Positions 27,411 to 36,616 of a stretch of 64,000 bases of DNA are shown here, one piece after another (position 1 is the stretch's first letter; each line of letters opens with the position of its first letter). The position numbers and the translations under genes are program-made. Source of the DNA: Thalassomonas actiniarum (GTDB lineage: Bacteria; Pseudomonadota; Gammaproteobacteria; Enterobacterales; Alteromonadaceae); assembly GCF_000948975.2 (NCBI RefSeq), contig NZ_CP059735.1, positions 1,798,001 to 1,862,000 of the forward strand. The letters are read 5' to 3'. A model generated the notes under the pieces. The model was given only the letters and a program-made list of their open reading frames with translations. It ran no database searches and was not told where the DNA came from.

Positions 27411-27709
27411 AATTTCCCTTGTTTTTCACTCCATGATTTTGCGTCTGTTATTCTTGCATGAAAAAATTACTCGTAGTTAGCAAACAGATCAACAAATATA
27501 AAGATATTGAGTTAAGCGGAAATAGTTTACCGCCTGTTTTCCGGAAGTAGGCAATTTTTTGCCTCCTGTATTTTGGTTGTTTTCCCCCTGAGGTTTGATC
27601 GTTCAAGTTATTTTAACTTTATATTTATTAACCAGTAATTGATTGCTTTATCATCAGAGGGAAGTTTGCTATATTACGTCGCCTGAAGTTAGTAGTAGGA
27701 TGTTTTGTA
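27411..27709. other. AT-rich intergenic region
   Basis: 299 bases between divergent small genes. It contains a small hairpin AGGCAA-TTTT-TTGCCT (about 27548-27563) and otherwise AT-rich sequence. I see no gene or assignable promoter boxes. Confidence 0.4.
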
Positions 27710-27910
27710 GTGTTGTTGCTTACCGGATTGATTGGTTTTATTTCTGCGTTATTCTTTTATTGCCAGGCACTGGCAAGCGGTTTAGGGCGTAAGCGCTGGG
27801 CCTTTGCGGGCTTGCTGTTCGGGCCTTTTATCTGGCCGATGTTTTGTATGAAAAAAAGAATGAAGACCAATCGTAAGTTTGGTTTTGGTGGGTTGATTTT
27901 CCGCGCTTGA
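27710..27910 (+). CDS. Small hypothetical membrane protein, 66 residues
   Basis: GTG start at 27710 with AGGA nine bases upstream. One clear hydrophobic helix (LLLTGLIGFISALFFYCQAL) is followed by a shorter one (AFAGLLFGPFIWPMFCM) and a basic tail (KKRMKTNRK), so an inner-membrane protein with cytoplasmic C-terminus is likely. No function is recognised. The upstream ATG at 27700 reads another frame and stops quickly. Confidence 0.55.
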   Translation: MLLLTGLIGFISALFFYCQALASGLGRKRWAFAGLLFGPFIWPMFCMKKRMKTNRKFGFGGLIFRA

Positions 27911-27982
27911 TAATTGACTACTAGCGTTTTTGCGTGGGGGCTTTAGCTAGAGGCTTGTAACTGCGTAAAATACTGTATGAGG

Positions 27983-28070
27983 GGGAATGTCGGCTTAGTC
28001 ATCTATAACTATGATTTTGGCCTGATAAGGCACTTAAACGGCTTTTCTCCTTGTTTAATACGACATTCCC
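27983..28070. repeat. Inverted-repeat-bounded element of 88 bases
   Basis: GGGAATGTCG (27983-27992) and CGACATTCCC (28061-28070) are perfect inverted copies 68 bases apart, with a smaller hairpin GCCT-GATA-AGGC between them. It could be the 3' structure of the minus-strand small genes, a structured RNA, or a tiny MITE. No second copy is seen in the window. Confidence 0.45.
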
Positions 28071-28123
28071 GTTAATTATTTTTCACTTATCCTTCCTTTT
28101 CTTTTCCTATTTACTGTGAATAC

Positions 28124-28228
28124 TTATCTCCACCAGGTATTCGCGGACATTTCCTTTATTTCTATATTGGCGGCTATGGTATTTTCTTTTATTTGATAGC
28201 TGAATAGAGCTTTAAGTAATTTGAGCAT
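28124..28228 (-). CDS. Micro-ORF, 34 residues
   Basis: Starts MLKLLKALFSYQIKEN and ends SANTWWR; the stop is TAA at 28124-28126. An exact AGGAG lies 6 bases before the ATG, a better ribosome-binding site than most genes here have. It begins 9 bases after the stop of the 68-residue ORF upstream, so the two look like a tiny operon. The N-terminus is amphipathic and basic; there is no recognised family. It could be a signalling or antimicrobial peptide, a leader peptide, or noise; I lean to real. Confidence 0.45.
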   Translation of the reverse strand: MLKLLKALFSYQIKENTIAANIEIKEMSANTWWR

Positions 28229-28237
28229 ACTTGTCTC

Positions 28238-28444
28238 CTAGATTCTTACTGCGCGGCGGCCTGTTTCAGTCATCTTTAACTTATTCATCTTAGATGCTGC
28301 TATTTTATTACTTTTGCTTTGTTTATTTATGATGGTTCCTACTGGAGCGCTATTAACTTTCATTTCTTCTTTTGTCGAAGTTTCCATATGAGCACTGGGA
28401 GCTGAAGTTGAAATAAACAAAGATAATAAAATTGAATTAAGCAT
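28238..28444 (-). CDS. Small hypothetical secreted peptide, 68 residues
   Basis: Begins MLNSILLSLFISTSAPSAHM, a short hydrophobic stretch like a signal sequence ending near Ala18, then a Lys/Ser/Thr/Met-rich basic mature part with C-terminus RRAVRI. AGGA lies seven bases before the ATG. No family is recognised. It is followed closely by the 34-residue ORF, in an AT-rich surrounding unlike the housekeeping genes. Confidence 0.5.
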   Translation of the reverse strand: MLNSILLSLFISTSAPSAHMETSTKEEMKVNSAPVGTIINKQSKSNKIAASKMNKLKMTETGRRAVRI

Positions 28445-28629
28445 AATTTTCCTGGTAGCTGCTGGTAGTTTAATAAACTTAATTAAGCAAGTAATAGACC
28501 AAAAATATATGTATTAATTTTTGAACGAATTGGGGGAGTAATAGCCAGGAAACGTTCGCTAATGACTTAGCTAGGAAGGAAGAGAGTTATTTTAATTAGT
28601 ACAGAACAAATTTTAGCTGTTTAGAAAAC

Positions 28630-28659
28630 ATATAGGCGTCACTGTTTTGACGCCTATAT
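28630..28659 (-). terminator. Terminator of the GGDEF-EAL sensor gene
   Basis: A perfect 12-base stem (28630-28641 with 28648-28659, loop of 6) directly abuts the stop codon of the minus-strand gene. Read on the minus strand it is followed by GTTTTCT. Good form and position. Confidence 0.8.
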
Positions 28660-31600
28660 CTAGGCAAAGCTGGTAGATTTGTCAGTAATTTGATACGAAA
28701 CTAAGTATTTTTCGAAATCGCCTGTAGAAAGGGGTTTAGAGTACAAATATCCCTGTAATTGCTCGCACTTCAGCTTGGCTAAAAATTCCAGTTGCTGGTT
28801 GGTTTCTACCCCTTCAGCAACGACTTGCATCCTTAGGTTATGGGCAATGGTGACTATAGTGGCTACCATATTTCGCCCCTGCTCAGACTGTTCAATATCA
28901 TCGACAAAAGCCTTGTCAATTTTAAGAGTATTTAGTGGGAATTTCTTTAAATAGGCTAATGATGAATAGCCGGTACCAAAATCATCTAATGCCAGGTGAA
29001 CGCCAAGGGCGCGGATCTGTAACATCGTTTCTATCGCTTTTTGTGGCGAGTCCATTACTGTGCCTTCGGTGATCTCTAGTTCTAAATAGCGGGCGGGTAA
29101 CTGGCTTTCTTCTAAAACATTAGCGATTAAGGTCACTAGGTTAGGCTGGGTAAACTGCACTGCAGAAAGGTTTACTGCAATCCGTCCATCAAATAAACCT
29201 GCATCCACCCATTGCTTAGTAGCAAAACAAGCTTTGCGTAACACCACTTCACCAATGTCAATAATTTGGCCTGTCTCTTCTGATACAGGAATAAAAACTA
29301 CCGGGCTTATCAAACCTTTGGTTGGAGTTTCAAATCTTACTAGGGCTTCCATACCGGCGATTTTACCGGTTGAAATTTCAATTTTAGGTTGATAATAAAC
29401 CGAGAATAAATCTTTCTTCAGACCGTGGCGAATTAAGCTTTCTATTTGTAAGCGAGTAACTGCCTTTTTATTCATAGATTCGTTAAAGAACTGGTATTTA
29501 TTACCTCCAAGGCCTTTGGCATGGTACATGGCTGTATCAGCATTTTTTAGTAACTCTTGTGGAGTGGCACCATCTTCAGGATATAACACTATGCCTATGC
29601 TGCTATAAAGCACTATTTCCTGATTTTTTAACTTTAACGGCAGGGCAATAGTATCAAGAATGTTTTTAGCAATGGTGGTGATAGTATGAATATCATTGGT
29701 TTCCTCAATAATAATACTAAATTCATCTCCCCCAAGGCGATATACTGTATCTTGCTTACGGCTGGCGTTTACCATACGCTCGGCTACCTTACATAGCAGT
29801 ACATCACCTACTTGGTGTCCCATGGAATCGTTAATTTTTTTGAAATTATCCAGGTCAAATACCAAGAGCGCATGTGGGGTTTTATTTTTCACTAGTTGCA
29901 GTTGGTTAGCCTGAAAATAAGAACGGTTAGGCAAGCCGGTTAAAGTATCTGTATTGGCCAGTTTTCTTAACTCTGCCTCGGTCTCCTTACGTTGACTGAT
30001 ATCAGAGAACACTGCGACAAAGTTCGAAATGCACTGGTTTTCATCGCGAATAACATCAATATTAAAATCGGCTAAAAATACGCTGTTATCCTGGCGGGTA
30101 TTTTCTACTTCGCCATGCCAGCTGCCTTTAGTTAATAGATGTTTTTTAATGTTTGTGCTGAAACTGGTTGGATAGCGTGGGAACCTTAGTGACCTACCTA
30201 CCATTTTTTCCCGGCTTTTGCCGGTAATACGTAAGAACGCTTTATTGACATCTAAAATTACAAATTCTCGGTCGTAGATTACTACGGCATCGGAAATATT
30301 GGCAATACACTTGGCAAATAGCTTCAACCGCTCTTCTGCTTTTTTGATCTGGCTGATATCTTTTAGTGTGCCAGTCATCCGGGTGGCGATGCCTTTATCA
30401 TCCCGCTCTACTATTTTTCCGCGATCTAGTACCCAAATCCAATTACCTTCTTTATCCCTTACTCGATAGGTAGATTCAAAGTGCTCGGTTTTATCTTCAA
30501 AATGGGCTTCTAACGCTGCCTTAACCCGTGGGATATCCTGCTGGTGGATATTGGTATTTTCTGACGGAGATTTAGATTGATTAGCATTATTCTTGCCTTT
30601 ACCTATGTTTGAGCTAGAGCTCGCATTACGTTGGCCATCTTGGGGAAACTCTAGTAAACCCCAGATATTAGAGCGGAATATTTTGCCGGTTTTAATATTC
30701 CAGTCCCACATTTCATCACCACTGCCCCAGAGAGATAATTTAAGTCGCTCTTCGCTAAGTTTAATTTGCATGTGATATTTGCGCTTATGACGCATTTGAA
30801 GGACTACATAACCAATGCAGCTCAAGGCTATTAAGCTGTAAACCAGCATCGCCCAGCGTGATAACCACCAGGGAGGTAATACTAGAATCTTTAAGTTATT
30901 AGTTTGAGTTAAGCTGGTATCTTGTAGATCATAGGCTTGTACCTCAAAGTTATATTCACCAGCACTTAAGTTAGTATAAGTGGCGCGGCGATTGTTATCA
31001 TCGGTTTCTATCCAGTCTTCATCTAAGCCAAACAATCGGTAGCGGTATTTTAATTGGCTTGGCAGTTTGGCATTAGGCGCTACAAAATCAATACTCACAG
31101 GTGATTGATAGTGTTGCAGTCGTAATACATCAACTGTGTTTAATTGTTTGTTTAAGGTAGAGTTTGGTTTACTGCCAGTATTATGAGAGTGTTCATGTTC
31201 GAGGGAATTTTGAGTGATATCTATTTTTTTGTTGGCAATGAATACATCAGTAAAAAAAGGCTTCTCTATCCGAGGAGTAACTTTGAGCAATTCTTTTGGA
31301 TTAAAGCTGATATAACCATTTGTACTGCCGAAATATAATAAGCCAGTTGAACTTTTTAGGGCGCTAAATTGAATGAAGTCATTATTTGAAGCGAAGAAGT
31401 CATGATCAAAATTTCTTACCAATCCTGTATCAGGGTTTATGACACTAATACTTTTATTTGTTGCCAACCAAGCATTGTTGTTTTCATCAATTAAAATATC
31501 TGAAATAAAGTTGTTTGATAACTGGTTGTTTTCATTGAAAACAGTCGATGCCTTTGTGTTTTGGTTAATTAAAGCTATGCCTTGAGATTTAGAACCTAAC

Positions 31601-33288
31601 CATAACCATTGTTGTGAACTAGCGATGTTACTGGTATGGGCAATTGAAAAATTTGCAGGTTTATTAAATTTAACTTGAGTAAAATTGTTGTCTTGGGGGT
31701 GAAAATAAAAGATTTCACCCGCAGCAGAGGTAACCACAATACGCCCGTTATCTATTACTTGTAAACTGGACAGACTGCTATTGTTGTTTGGCTGAAAATG
31801 AGTAAATTCTTGTGTTTGAGTGTTATATGATGCCAGTAAACTATCAGTGTTTATATACCATATATGTTTATTTAAGAATGCTAGTCGTTTTTCTGAGGAA
31901 TGCTTTGCATTTTTGAACCAACTTTTATGTTCACTAATCAAGGAATTACTTGTATCTAATTTGTATAAATGTTCATCTACGGTTCTGAGCCATAAATCAG
32001 AGCTATCAGTGATTAGATGAGTTATGTCTTTGCCTAAACTTACAGAGTGTTTTTCAATAGAATTTTCATTTTTGAGGTAGTATAAATCCCCTTGTTCAGT
32101 TGCAAACCAGATAATATCATCACTGGTGCTTCCTATTGATTCTACCCATAAATTTTTATTGTCTAACCCAGGATAGAAGCTATTTTTTAGAGGGTTGTAC
32201 TGATTTACACCACCTCCATAGGTTCCGAGCCAGACGTTACCGGAATTATCTTTAAAGATATCCATCAACCAGTTTTCTGAGAGTGAAAACTTATTGGAAT
32301 TATTTTGGTAAGCAGTTAATTTATTATTTGATAAATTCAAACTGTTTAAGCCTTTATTCGTTGCCAACCAAACTTGGGTTTCACTTACTTGTTCTATTGC
32401 TCTTATTTCATTAGATAAAGTTGGGTTTTCACTGGTGCTGTTGAAGTGCTCCAATATTTGGAAATCGTAGGAGATTATGTAAACACCATTATTAGTTGCT
32501 AACCAATATTGATCATCAATTATTTTTATATCAAACAAGGCACTGGCATTGAGATTAAGGTTCCATTTATTGTCTTTATGGATAGCTATTGCATATGATA
32601 AATTACTGTTAATCCAATACAAACCTTGACTGAAGCTGCCTAGCCAATAATTACCTCGATCATCTTGGAATATTCTTTTTATTTCCTTAAATCTATCTTC
32701 GAACCCTTGGATTCTAATACGAGTGAAACTATTATTTTCGGGGTTAAATTGATGTATACCTGTAGCTGTAGAAACCCATAGAGGATTATCTATTTCTTGG
32801 TTATTTTTGTTGGGCTGCTTTTGATAAATATCCCAGATAAGGTTGTCTTTTAATGATTGGTTGTCACCGGTAATATTAAAAAAATTATCAAAGTTATCCT
32901 GTTCTGCATTATAACGGCTAAGACCATTTTGGGTGCCAACCCATAGGGTATTATGCTGATCAACAAATACTTTACGTATAAGGTTGTCAGCTATGGAGTG
33001 AGGGTCTGTAGCACTATAGCGGTACTGAGAAAAATCATGACCGTCGAAACGGTTTAAACCGTCTTCGGTGGCAAACCATAAAAAGCCATTTTTATCCTGA
33101 GCGATACTAAAAACAGAGTTTTGTGATAAACCATGTTCGGTGGAATATTGCTTAAATTTTAGTTGCACATCGGCTTGAAGCGCTGAAGCGGGTGCTATTA
33201 ACGTCGCCAACAACAGCAAAGAAATAATGGCAAATGAAATGACATTTGAAAAAAACGAAGGCAAATGTCGAAAAAAAGATAAAAGCAC
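28660..33288 (-). CDS. Periplasmic-propeller sensor with PAS, GGDEF and EAL domains
   Basis: A 1,542-residue inner-membrane c-di-GMP enzyme. A signal sequence (about 1-37) is followed by a periplasmic two-bladed set of Reg_prop repeats to about 700 (SVFSIAQDKNGFLWFATEDG and similar), a Y_Y_Y domain (about 735-800), a transmembrane helix near 808-830, two PAS domains (about 845-985 and 995-1110), GGDEF at 1186-1190 and EAL at 1314-1316 with DDFGTGYSSLAYL intact. Both catalytic sites look competent, so the enzyme may make or break c-di-GMP in response to a periplasmic ligand, perhaps a carbohydrate as in hybrid two-component relatives. GTG start with AGGT upstream. AT-richer than its neighbours. 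Confidence 0.92.
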   Translation of the reverse strand: MLLSFFRHLPSFFSNVISFAIISLLLLATLIAPASALQADVQLKFKQYSTEHGLSQNSVFSIAQDKNGFLWFATEDGLNRFDGHDFSQYRYSATDPHSIADNLIRKVFVDQHNTLWVGTQNGLSRYNAEQDNFDNFFNITGDNQSLKDNLIWDIYQKQPNKNNQEIDNPLWVSTATGIHQFNPENNSFTRIRIQGFEDRFKEIKRIFQDDRGNYWLGSFSQGLYWINSNLSYAIAIHKDNKWNLNLNASALFDIKIIDDQYWLATNNGVYIISYDFQILEHFNSTSENPTLSNEIRAIEQVSETQVWLATNKGLNSLNLSNNKLTAYQNNSNKFSLSENWLMDIFKDNSGNVWLGTYGGGVNQYNPLKNSFYPGLDNKNLWVESIGSTSDDIIWFATEQGDLYYLKNENSIEKHSVSLGKDITHLITDSSDLWLRTVDEHLYKLDTSNSLISEHKSWFKNAKHSSEKRLAFLNKHIWYINTDSLLASYNTQTQEFTHFQPNNNSSLSSLQVIDNGRIVVTSAAGEIFYFHPQDNNFTQVKFNKPANFSIAHTSNIASSQQWLWLGSKSQGIALINQNTKASTVFNENNQLSNNFISDILIDENNNAWLATNKSISVINPDTGLVRNFDHDFFASNNDFIQFSALKSSTGLLYFGSTNGYISFNPKELLKVTPRIEKPFFTDVFIANKKIDITQNSLEHEHSHNTGSKPNSTLNKQLNTVDVLRLQHYQSPVSIDFVAPNAKLPSQLKYRYRLFGLDEDWIETDDNNRRATYTNLSAGEYNFEVQAYDLQDTSLTQTNNLKILVLPPWWLSRWAMLVYSLIALSCIGYVVLQMRHKRKYHMQIKLSEERLKLSLWGSGDEMWDWNIKTGKIFRSNIWGLLEFPQDGQRNASSSSNIGKGKNNANQSKSPSENTNIHQQDIPRVKAALEAHFEDKTEHFESTYRVRDKEGNWIWVLDRGKIVERDDKGIATRMTGTLKDISQIKKAEERLKLFAKCIANISDAVVIYDREFVILDVNKAFLRITGKSREKMVGRSLRFPRYPTSFSTNIKKHLLTKGSWHGEVENTRQDNSVFLADFNIDVIRDENQCISNFVAVFSDISQRKETEAELRKLANTDTLTGLPNRSYFQANQLQLVKNKTPHALLVFDLDNFKKINDSMGHQVGDVLLCKVAERMVNASRKQDTVYRLGGDEFSIIIEETNDIHTITTIAKNILDTIALPLKLKNQEIVLYSSIGIVLYPEDGATPQELLKNADTAMYHAKGLGGNKYQFFNESMNKKAVTRLQIESLIRHGLKKDLFSVYYQPKIEISTGKIAGMEALVRFETPTKGLISPVVFIPVSEETGQIIDIGEVVLRKACFATKQWVDAGLFDGRIAVNLSAVQFTQPNLVTLIANVLEESQLPARYLELEITEGTVMDSPQKAIETMLQIRALGVHLALDDFGTGYSSLAYLKKFPLNTLKIDKAFVDDIEQSEQGRNMVATIVTIAHNLRMQVVAEGVETNQQLEFLAKLKCEQLQGYLYSKPLSTGDFEKYLVSYQITDKSTSFA

Positions 33289-33614
33289 TGAAAATACCTA
33301 AATAACCGGGTTAACTCATTTATCCCGTGGCGTTATTGTTATTATTTTTGGTTAATACCCCATTACAAAGCATGGCTAGTGCTAAGTCAACACTTTCAAG
33401 CTTTTAACCTAGCTATTATGCGGTTTAGGTACTATAAGTTGTGAGTTTTTGACCGTATTTATTATTTAACGAGCCACTCAATCAAATCGGGTATGATGAT
33501 TTTACCATTAAAGGTATCGACAACTTTTGGTTTATTGAAGAGGGGTTATTGCCGGTACCCTGAAAATGATATACCGGCAAAAAGCATAAATATTTGCGGG
33601 GTAACCGCTGCGAA
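33289..33614. other. Intergenic region between sensor and protease genes
   Basis: 326 AT-rich bases, presumably holding the promoter of the GGDEF-EAL gene. A 9-base inverted repeat (33549-33557 with 33572-33580) lies just after the protease stop and may mark the protease mRNA end, but no T-tract follows it on the minus strand. I see no gene. Confidence 0.45.
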
Positions 33615-36401
33615 TTAATATTTCCTCGCCATAGTCTCGTTTAATTCATCCTCACGGCTAATGACCATACCGCCGAGTTGCTGTTTCAATTCATCAAAGC
33701 TTAATTCCTCTTTGCACGCCGTGGTAACCAGCAGCAAACGGTCGGGCTTTGCGCTTTTAAACAGCTGAGTGCGGATAAAGGTTTTTACCTCATCAAAGGT
33801 GAGCGCCAAGATGGCATCGATTAAGTTTTGCTTGTGTTTAAACTCAGTATCTTTGTTGCTGATCGCCCCCCAGAAGCGCTGGCTTTTAATACGCAAACTG
33901 GCGTCGTTTTCCTGGAGCTGGCCGGCCAGGCCGTGTTGCAGATGCTGCCAGTCTTCATTGCTCAAGTCTTCCAATTTTTCCAGACAGGTGTGGATAAAAT
34001 CATCCATGGCCCCAGTCAGGGCATCCGGCATGGTGTGGGGCGACTGGATATAAAAGGCGATGCCCGGGTAGCGGCTGATGGGAATGTAACCGACCCCCAC
34101 CAGGTAGCCGTATTGTTTCTCGGTGCGCATTTCCTGGAAAAACAGCGGCGATAACAAATGGCTGGTGATCATGGTTTTGGCGGTGGTGTTCACCGCTTTA
34201 TCCGGCTGGGGATAATAAAGTACCGAGGCATGGTCGTGATCCGGCAGGGTGACCGGTAAGATCAGCTGTCCCTGATCTTTGATGTCGATCACCGGGCAGT
34301 TTACCGTGTATTCGTTCCGGTAATAGCCGTGGAAGGTTTGTTTGATACAGGCGGAGATCTGTTTGGTGTGTTCGGGCAGCCAGTTACCATGTACCAGAGC
34401 TTCTATGGTGACCTGGGTAAACAATTGCTCGCTAAAACGCAGAAATTGCTGGTAACTGACACCGCTTAGTGCCTCTGCCAGTTTTTGGCTGCTGAGGTTA
34501 TTGGGCTGCATGGCCGAGCTCATGGTGGCGAAAAGCTGGGAGATAGATTTGCTTTTGTCGGCATTGGCCCAGTGGCTGATACTCTGCTGCTTGAACAGTT
34601 CAAAACGGTTTTGTGGGGCAACATGGTGTTGCAGGCTGACCAGGAGTTTGGCCAATAAGTCTCCCTGTTTTTCGCTCAGGCCGGATACCTGTAAGGTCAT
34701 GCCTCCCTGGTGGGCATATAAATGATAATGGATCCCGGCCAGTTCGGCATCGTAGTTCTCTTCGATAACGTCGTCGGTATAAAGGTCGACAAACAGCCGG
34801 GTCATGGCAATATTTTCCGGGCTGGCGACGGAGAACGGCGAGTCGATACCGATATAGATATAACCCTTGGGCACCTTAAAGGTAATGTCTTGTTTGAACC
34901 ACAAAGTGAAGCCGTCGGTTTTTTCCACCAGGGTGGGAATTTTTGAGCCGTTTTGCGGCGCTATCACCTGCGGGTTGCTGACGATATAGGGGTTGGCCGG
35001 CGGTAAAAACAGCGCTTTATTTAACGGCATCTGTTGCCATTTGGCTAATTTATCTTGGGTGATCGGGCCGACATCATAAGGCACCTGATACCAGTAGCTG
35101 GTTTTGCTCGGCTGTTGATTTTTACTGATATGCACCAGGCGCATATTGCTTGGGGTTAAATAGCCGAGCAGTTTTTTGATGGTGTCATGGCACATACTCT
35201 CCATAACATAGTCGCCGAAAATATAATCATCCGGCGGGTAATGCTGCATGTTCAGCACCAGCTGGCAGACATTGTCCAGCGGTGAGCTTTTTTCATGATA
35301 GGTAAAAGACAGTTCCGCGATGGCCTGTTTTTCCCGGTAATAATGCTCGGGTAACTGATCTTGTTTGAGCAGGGTAATATAACTAAAGACGGTATCGACA
35401 ATTTCATCCAGGTGCTGCTCGCCCGATTCGGTCAGGGAAATACTGACGTTAAAATCTTTAAAATTGGAGCCGTTAATGCCCGAACCGGCGGAGATGCCCA
35501 TGGCCCATTGTTGTTTTTTCAATAACGACAAGATACTGCCGGGGCCTTCGTGGCCGATAAGGTAAGCAAGTACCGACTCTGGCTTGTGGCGGTAATATTT
35601 GTCGATACTGGGCATGGCAAAACTGATGATCAGCTGGCGGTCATTTTTTACCGGCATTACCTGAATATTAATGCCCTGGTGCTCGGGTAAATAAAGCGGC
35701 TCGGTCACTTCGGGCAGGGGATCGACGGCACTGGGGATATCGGTAAATTTTAATGTCGCCAGGGTGGACAGTTCATCAAGTGATTGCGGACCTTCCAGTG
35801 CCAGGGTCATAAATTCGGCGCGGTAATAGCGGTGGAAAAAGCTCTGGACATCATCTTTTACCGGCTGGTTTTCCCTATCTGCCAGGGTGTCGATATTACC
35901 CACGGAAAATTTTGAAAACGGGTGTTTGGGGTTAATGGTTTCTTTATGAACGTCGTACAAACGGCGGATGTCGTCTTTGAGCTTTAATTTAAACTCGGCA
36001 TCGATGTTTTGCCTTTCTTTATTGACAAACTCGGCTGATAATAAAGGCGCGATAAAAAATTGACTGAATCTGTCAATGGCCTTAGTGAAATGGCTGTGAT
36101 GAATATCAAAGAAAAAGCAGGTGTGCTCGGTGGAAGTCCAGGCATTGTTGTTGCCACCGTACTGGGAAATAAATTTTTGATATTCGCTGCCGTCCGGATA
36201 ACGCTCGGTGCCCAGGAACAACATGTGTTCGAGAAAATGGGCTAATCCCTGGCGATCTGCGGGATCATTAAAATGGCCGACATTTACGGCAAGAGCGGCA
36301 GCTGACTTTTCGCTATGAGTATTTTGTATCAACAGTACACGTAAGCCATTTTCCAATGTCACTGTTTGATAACGTTTGCTATCATTTGGGCTTTGTTTCA
36401 A
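33615..36401 (-). CDS. Insulinase (M16) family zinc protease, pitrilysin-like
   Basis: A protein of about 928 residues with the inverted zinc motif HFLEH (His55, Glu58, His59 from the chosen start) followed by MLFLGTERYP, and a second M16 half that is catalytically inactive as in protease III. It has no clear signal peptide, unlike E. coli Ptr, so it may be cytoplasmic. I chose the TTG at 36401 because AAGGAG stands seven bases upstream; an in-frame GTG at 36422 lacks such a site. M16 enzymes degrade peptides inside a closed chamber. The upstream gene sixA is divergent. Confidence 0.92.
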   Translation of the reverse strand: MKQSPNDSKRYQTVTLENGLRVLLIQNTHSEKSAAALAVNVGHFNDPADRQGLAHFLEHMLFLGTERYPDGSEYQKFISQYGGNNNAWTSTEHTCFFFDIHHSHFTKAIDRFSQFFIAPLLSAEFVNKERQNIDAEFKLKLKDDIRRLYDVHKETINPKHPFSKFSVGNIDTLADRENQPVKDDVQSFFHRYYRAEFMTLALEGPQSLDELSTLATLKFTDIPSAVDPLPEVTEPLYLPEHQGINIQVMPVKNDRQLIISFAMPSIDKYYRHKPESVLAYLIGHEGPGSILSLLKKQQWAMGISAGSGINGSNFKDFNVSISLTESGEQHLDEIVDTVFSYITLLKQDQLPEHYYREKQAIAELSFTYHEKSSPLDNVCQLVLNMQHYPPDDYIFGDYVMESMCHDTIKKLLGYLTPSNMRLVHISKNQQPSKTSYWYQVPYDVGPITQDKLAKWQQMPLNKALFLPPANPYIVSNPQVIAPQNGSKIPTLVEKTDGFTLWFKQDITFKVPKGYIYIGIDSPFSVASPENIAMTRLFVDLYTDDVIEENYDAELAGIHYHLYAHQGGMTLQVSGLSEKQGDLLAKLLVSLQHHVAPQNRFELFKQQSISHWANADKSKSISQLFATMSSAMQPNNLSSQKLAEALSGVSYQQFLRFSEQLFTQVTIEALVHGNWLPEHTKQISACIKQTFHGYYRNEYTVNCPVIDIKDQGQLILPVTLPDHDHASVLYYPQPDKAVNTTAKTMITSHLLSPLFFQEMRTEKQYGYLVGVGYIPISRYPGIAFYIQSPHTMPDALTGAMDDFIHTCLEKLEDLSNEDWQHLQHGLAGQLQENDASLRIKSQRFWGAISNKDTEFKHKQNLIDAILALTFDEVKTFIRTQLFKSAKPDRLLLVTTACKEELSFDELKQQLGGMVISREDELNETMARKY

Positions 36402-36616
36402 CGTTTGGCTCCTTGCAAACACTTTTGGATCACTAACTTCAGATTCAGGAGCAGCGTTTGGCTTGTTTTTAGATATAAAACAGTTTTAAATTACCGCAAG
36501 GAATAACGAGAGTCCATTTTATTCTTAACTGTTGTTACTATATTGTAATCGTTTCTATTACTATAGCCGCTAATTTTAGCTAGTGTCCGCGAAAACTTGA
36601 AGTGCGGGAGATATTT

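Noticed and set aside
33549-33580. Terminator for the M16 protease
   Set aside because: The 9-base stem is good, but no T-tract follows on the minus strand, so I mention it only in the gap entry.
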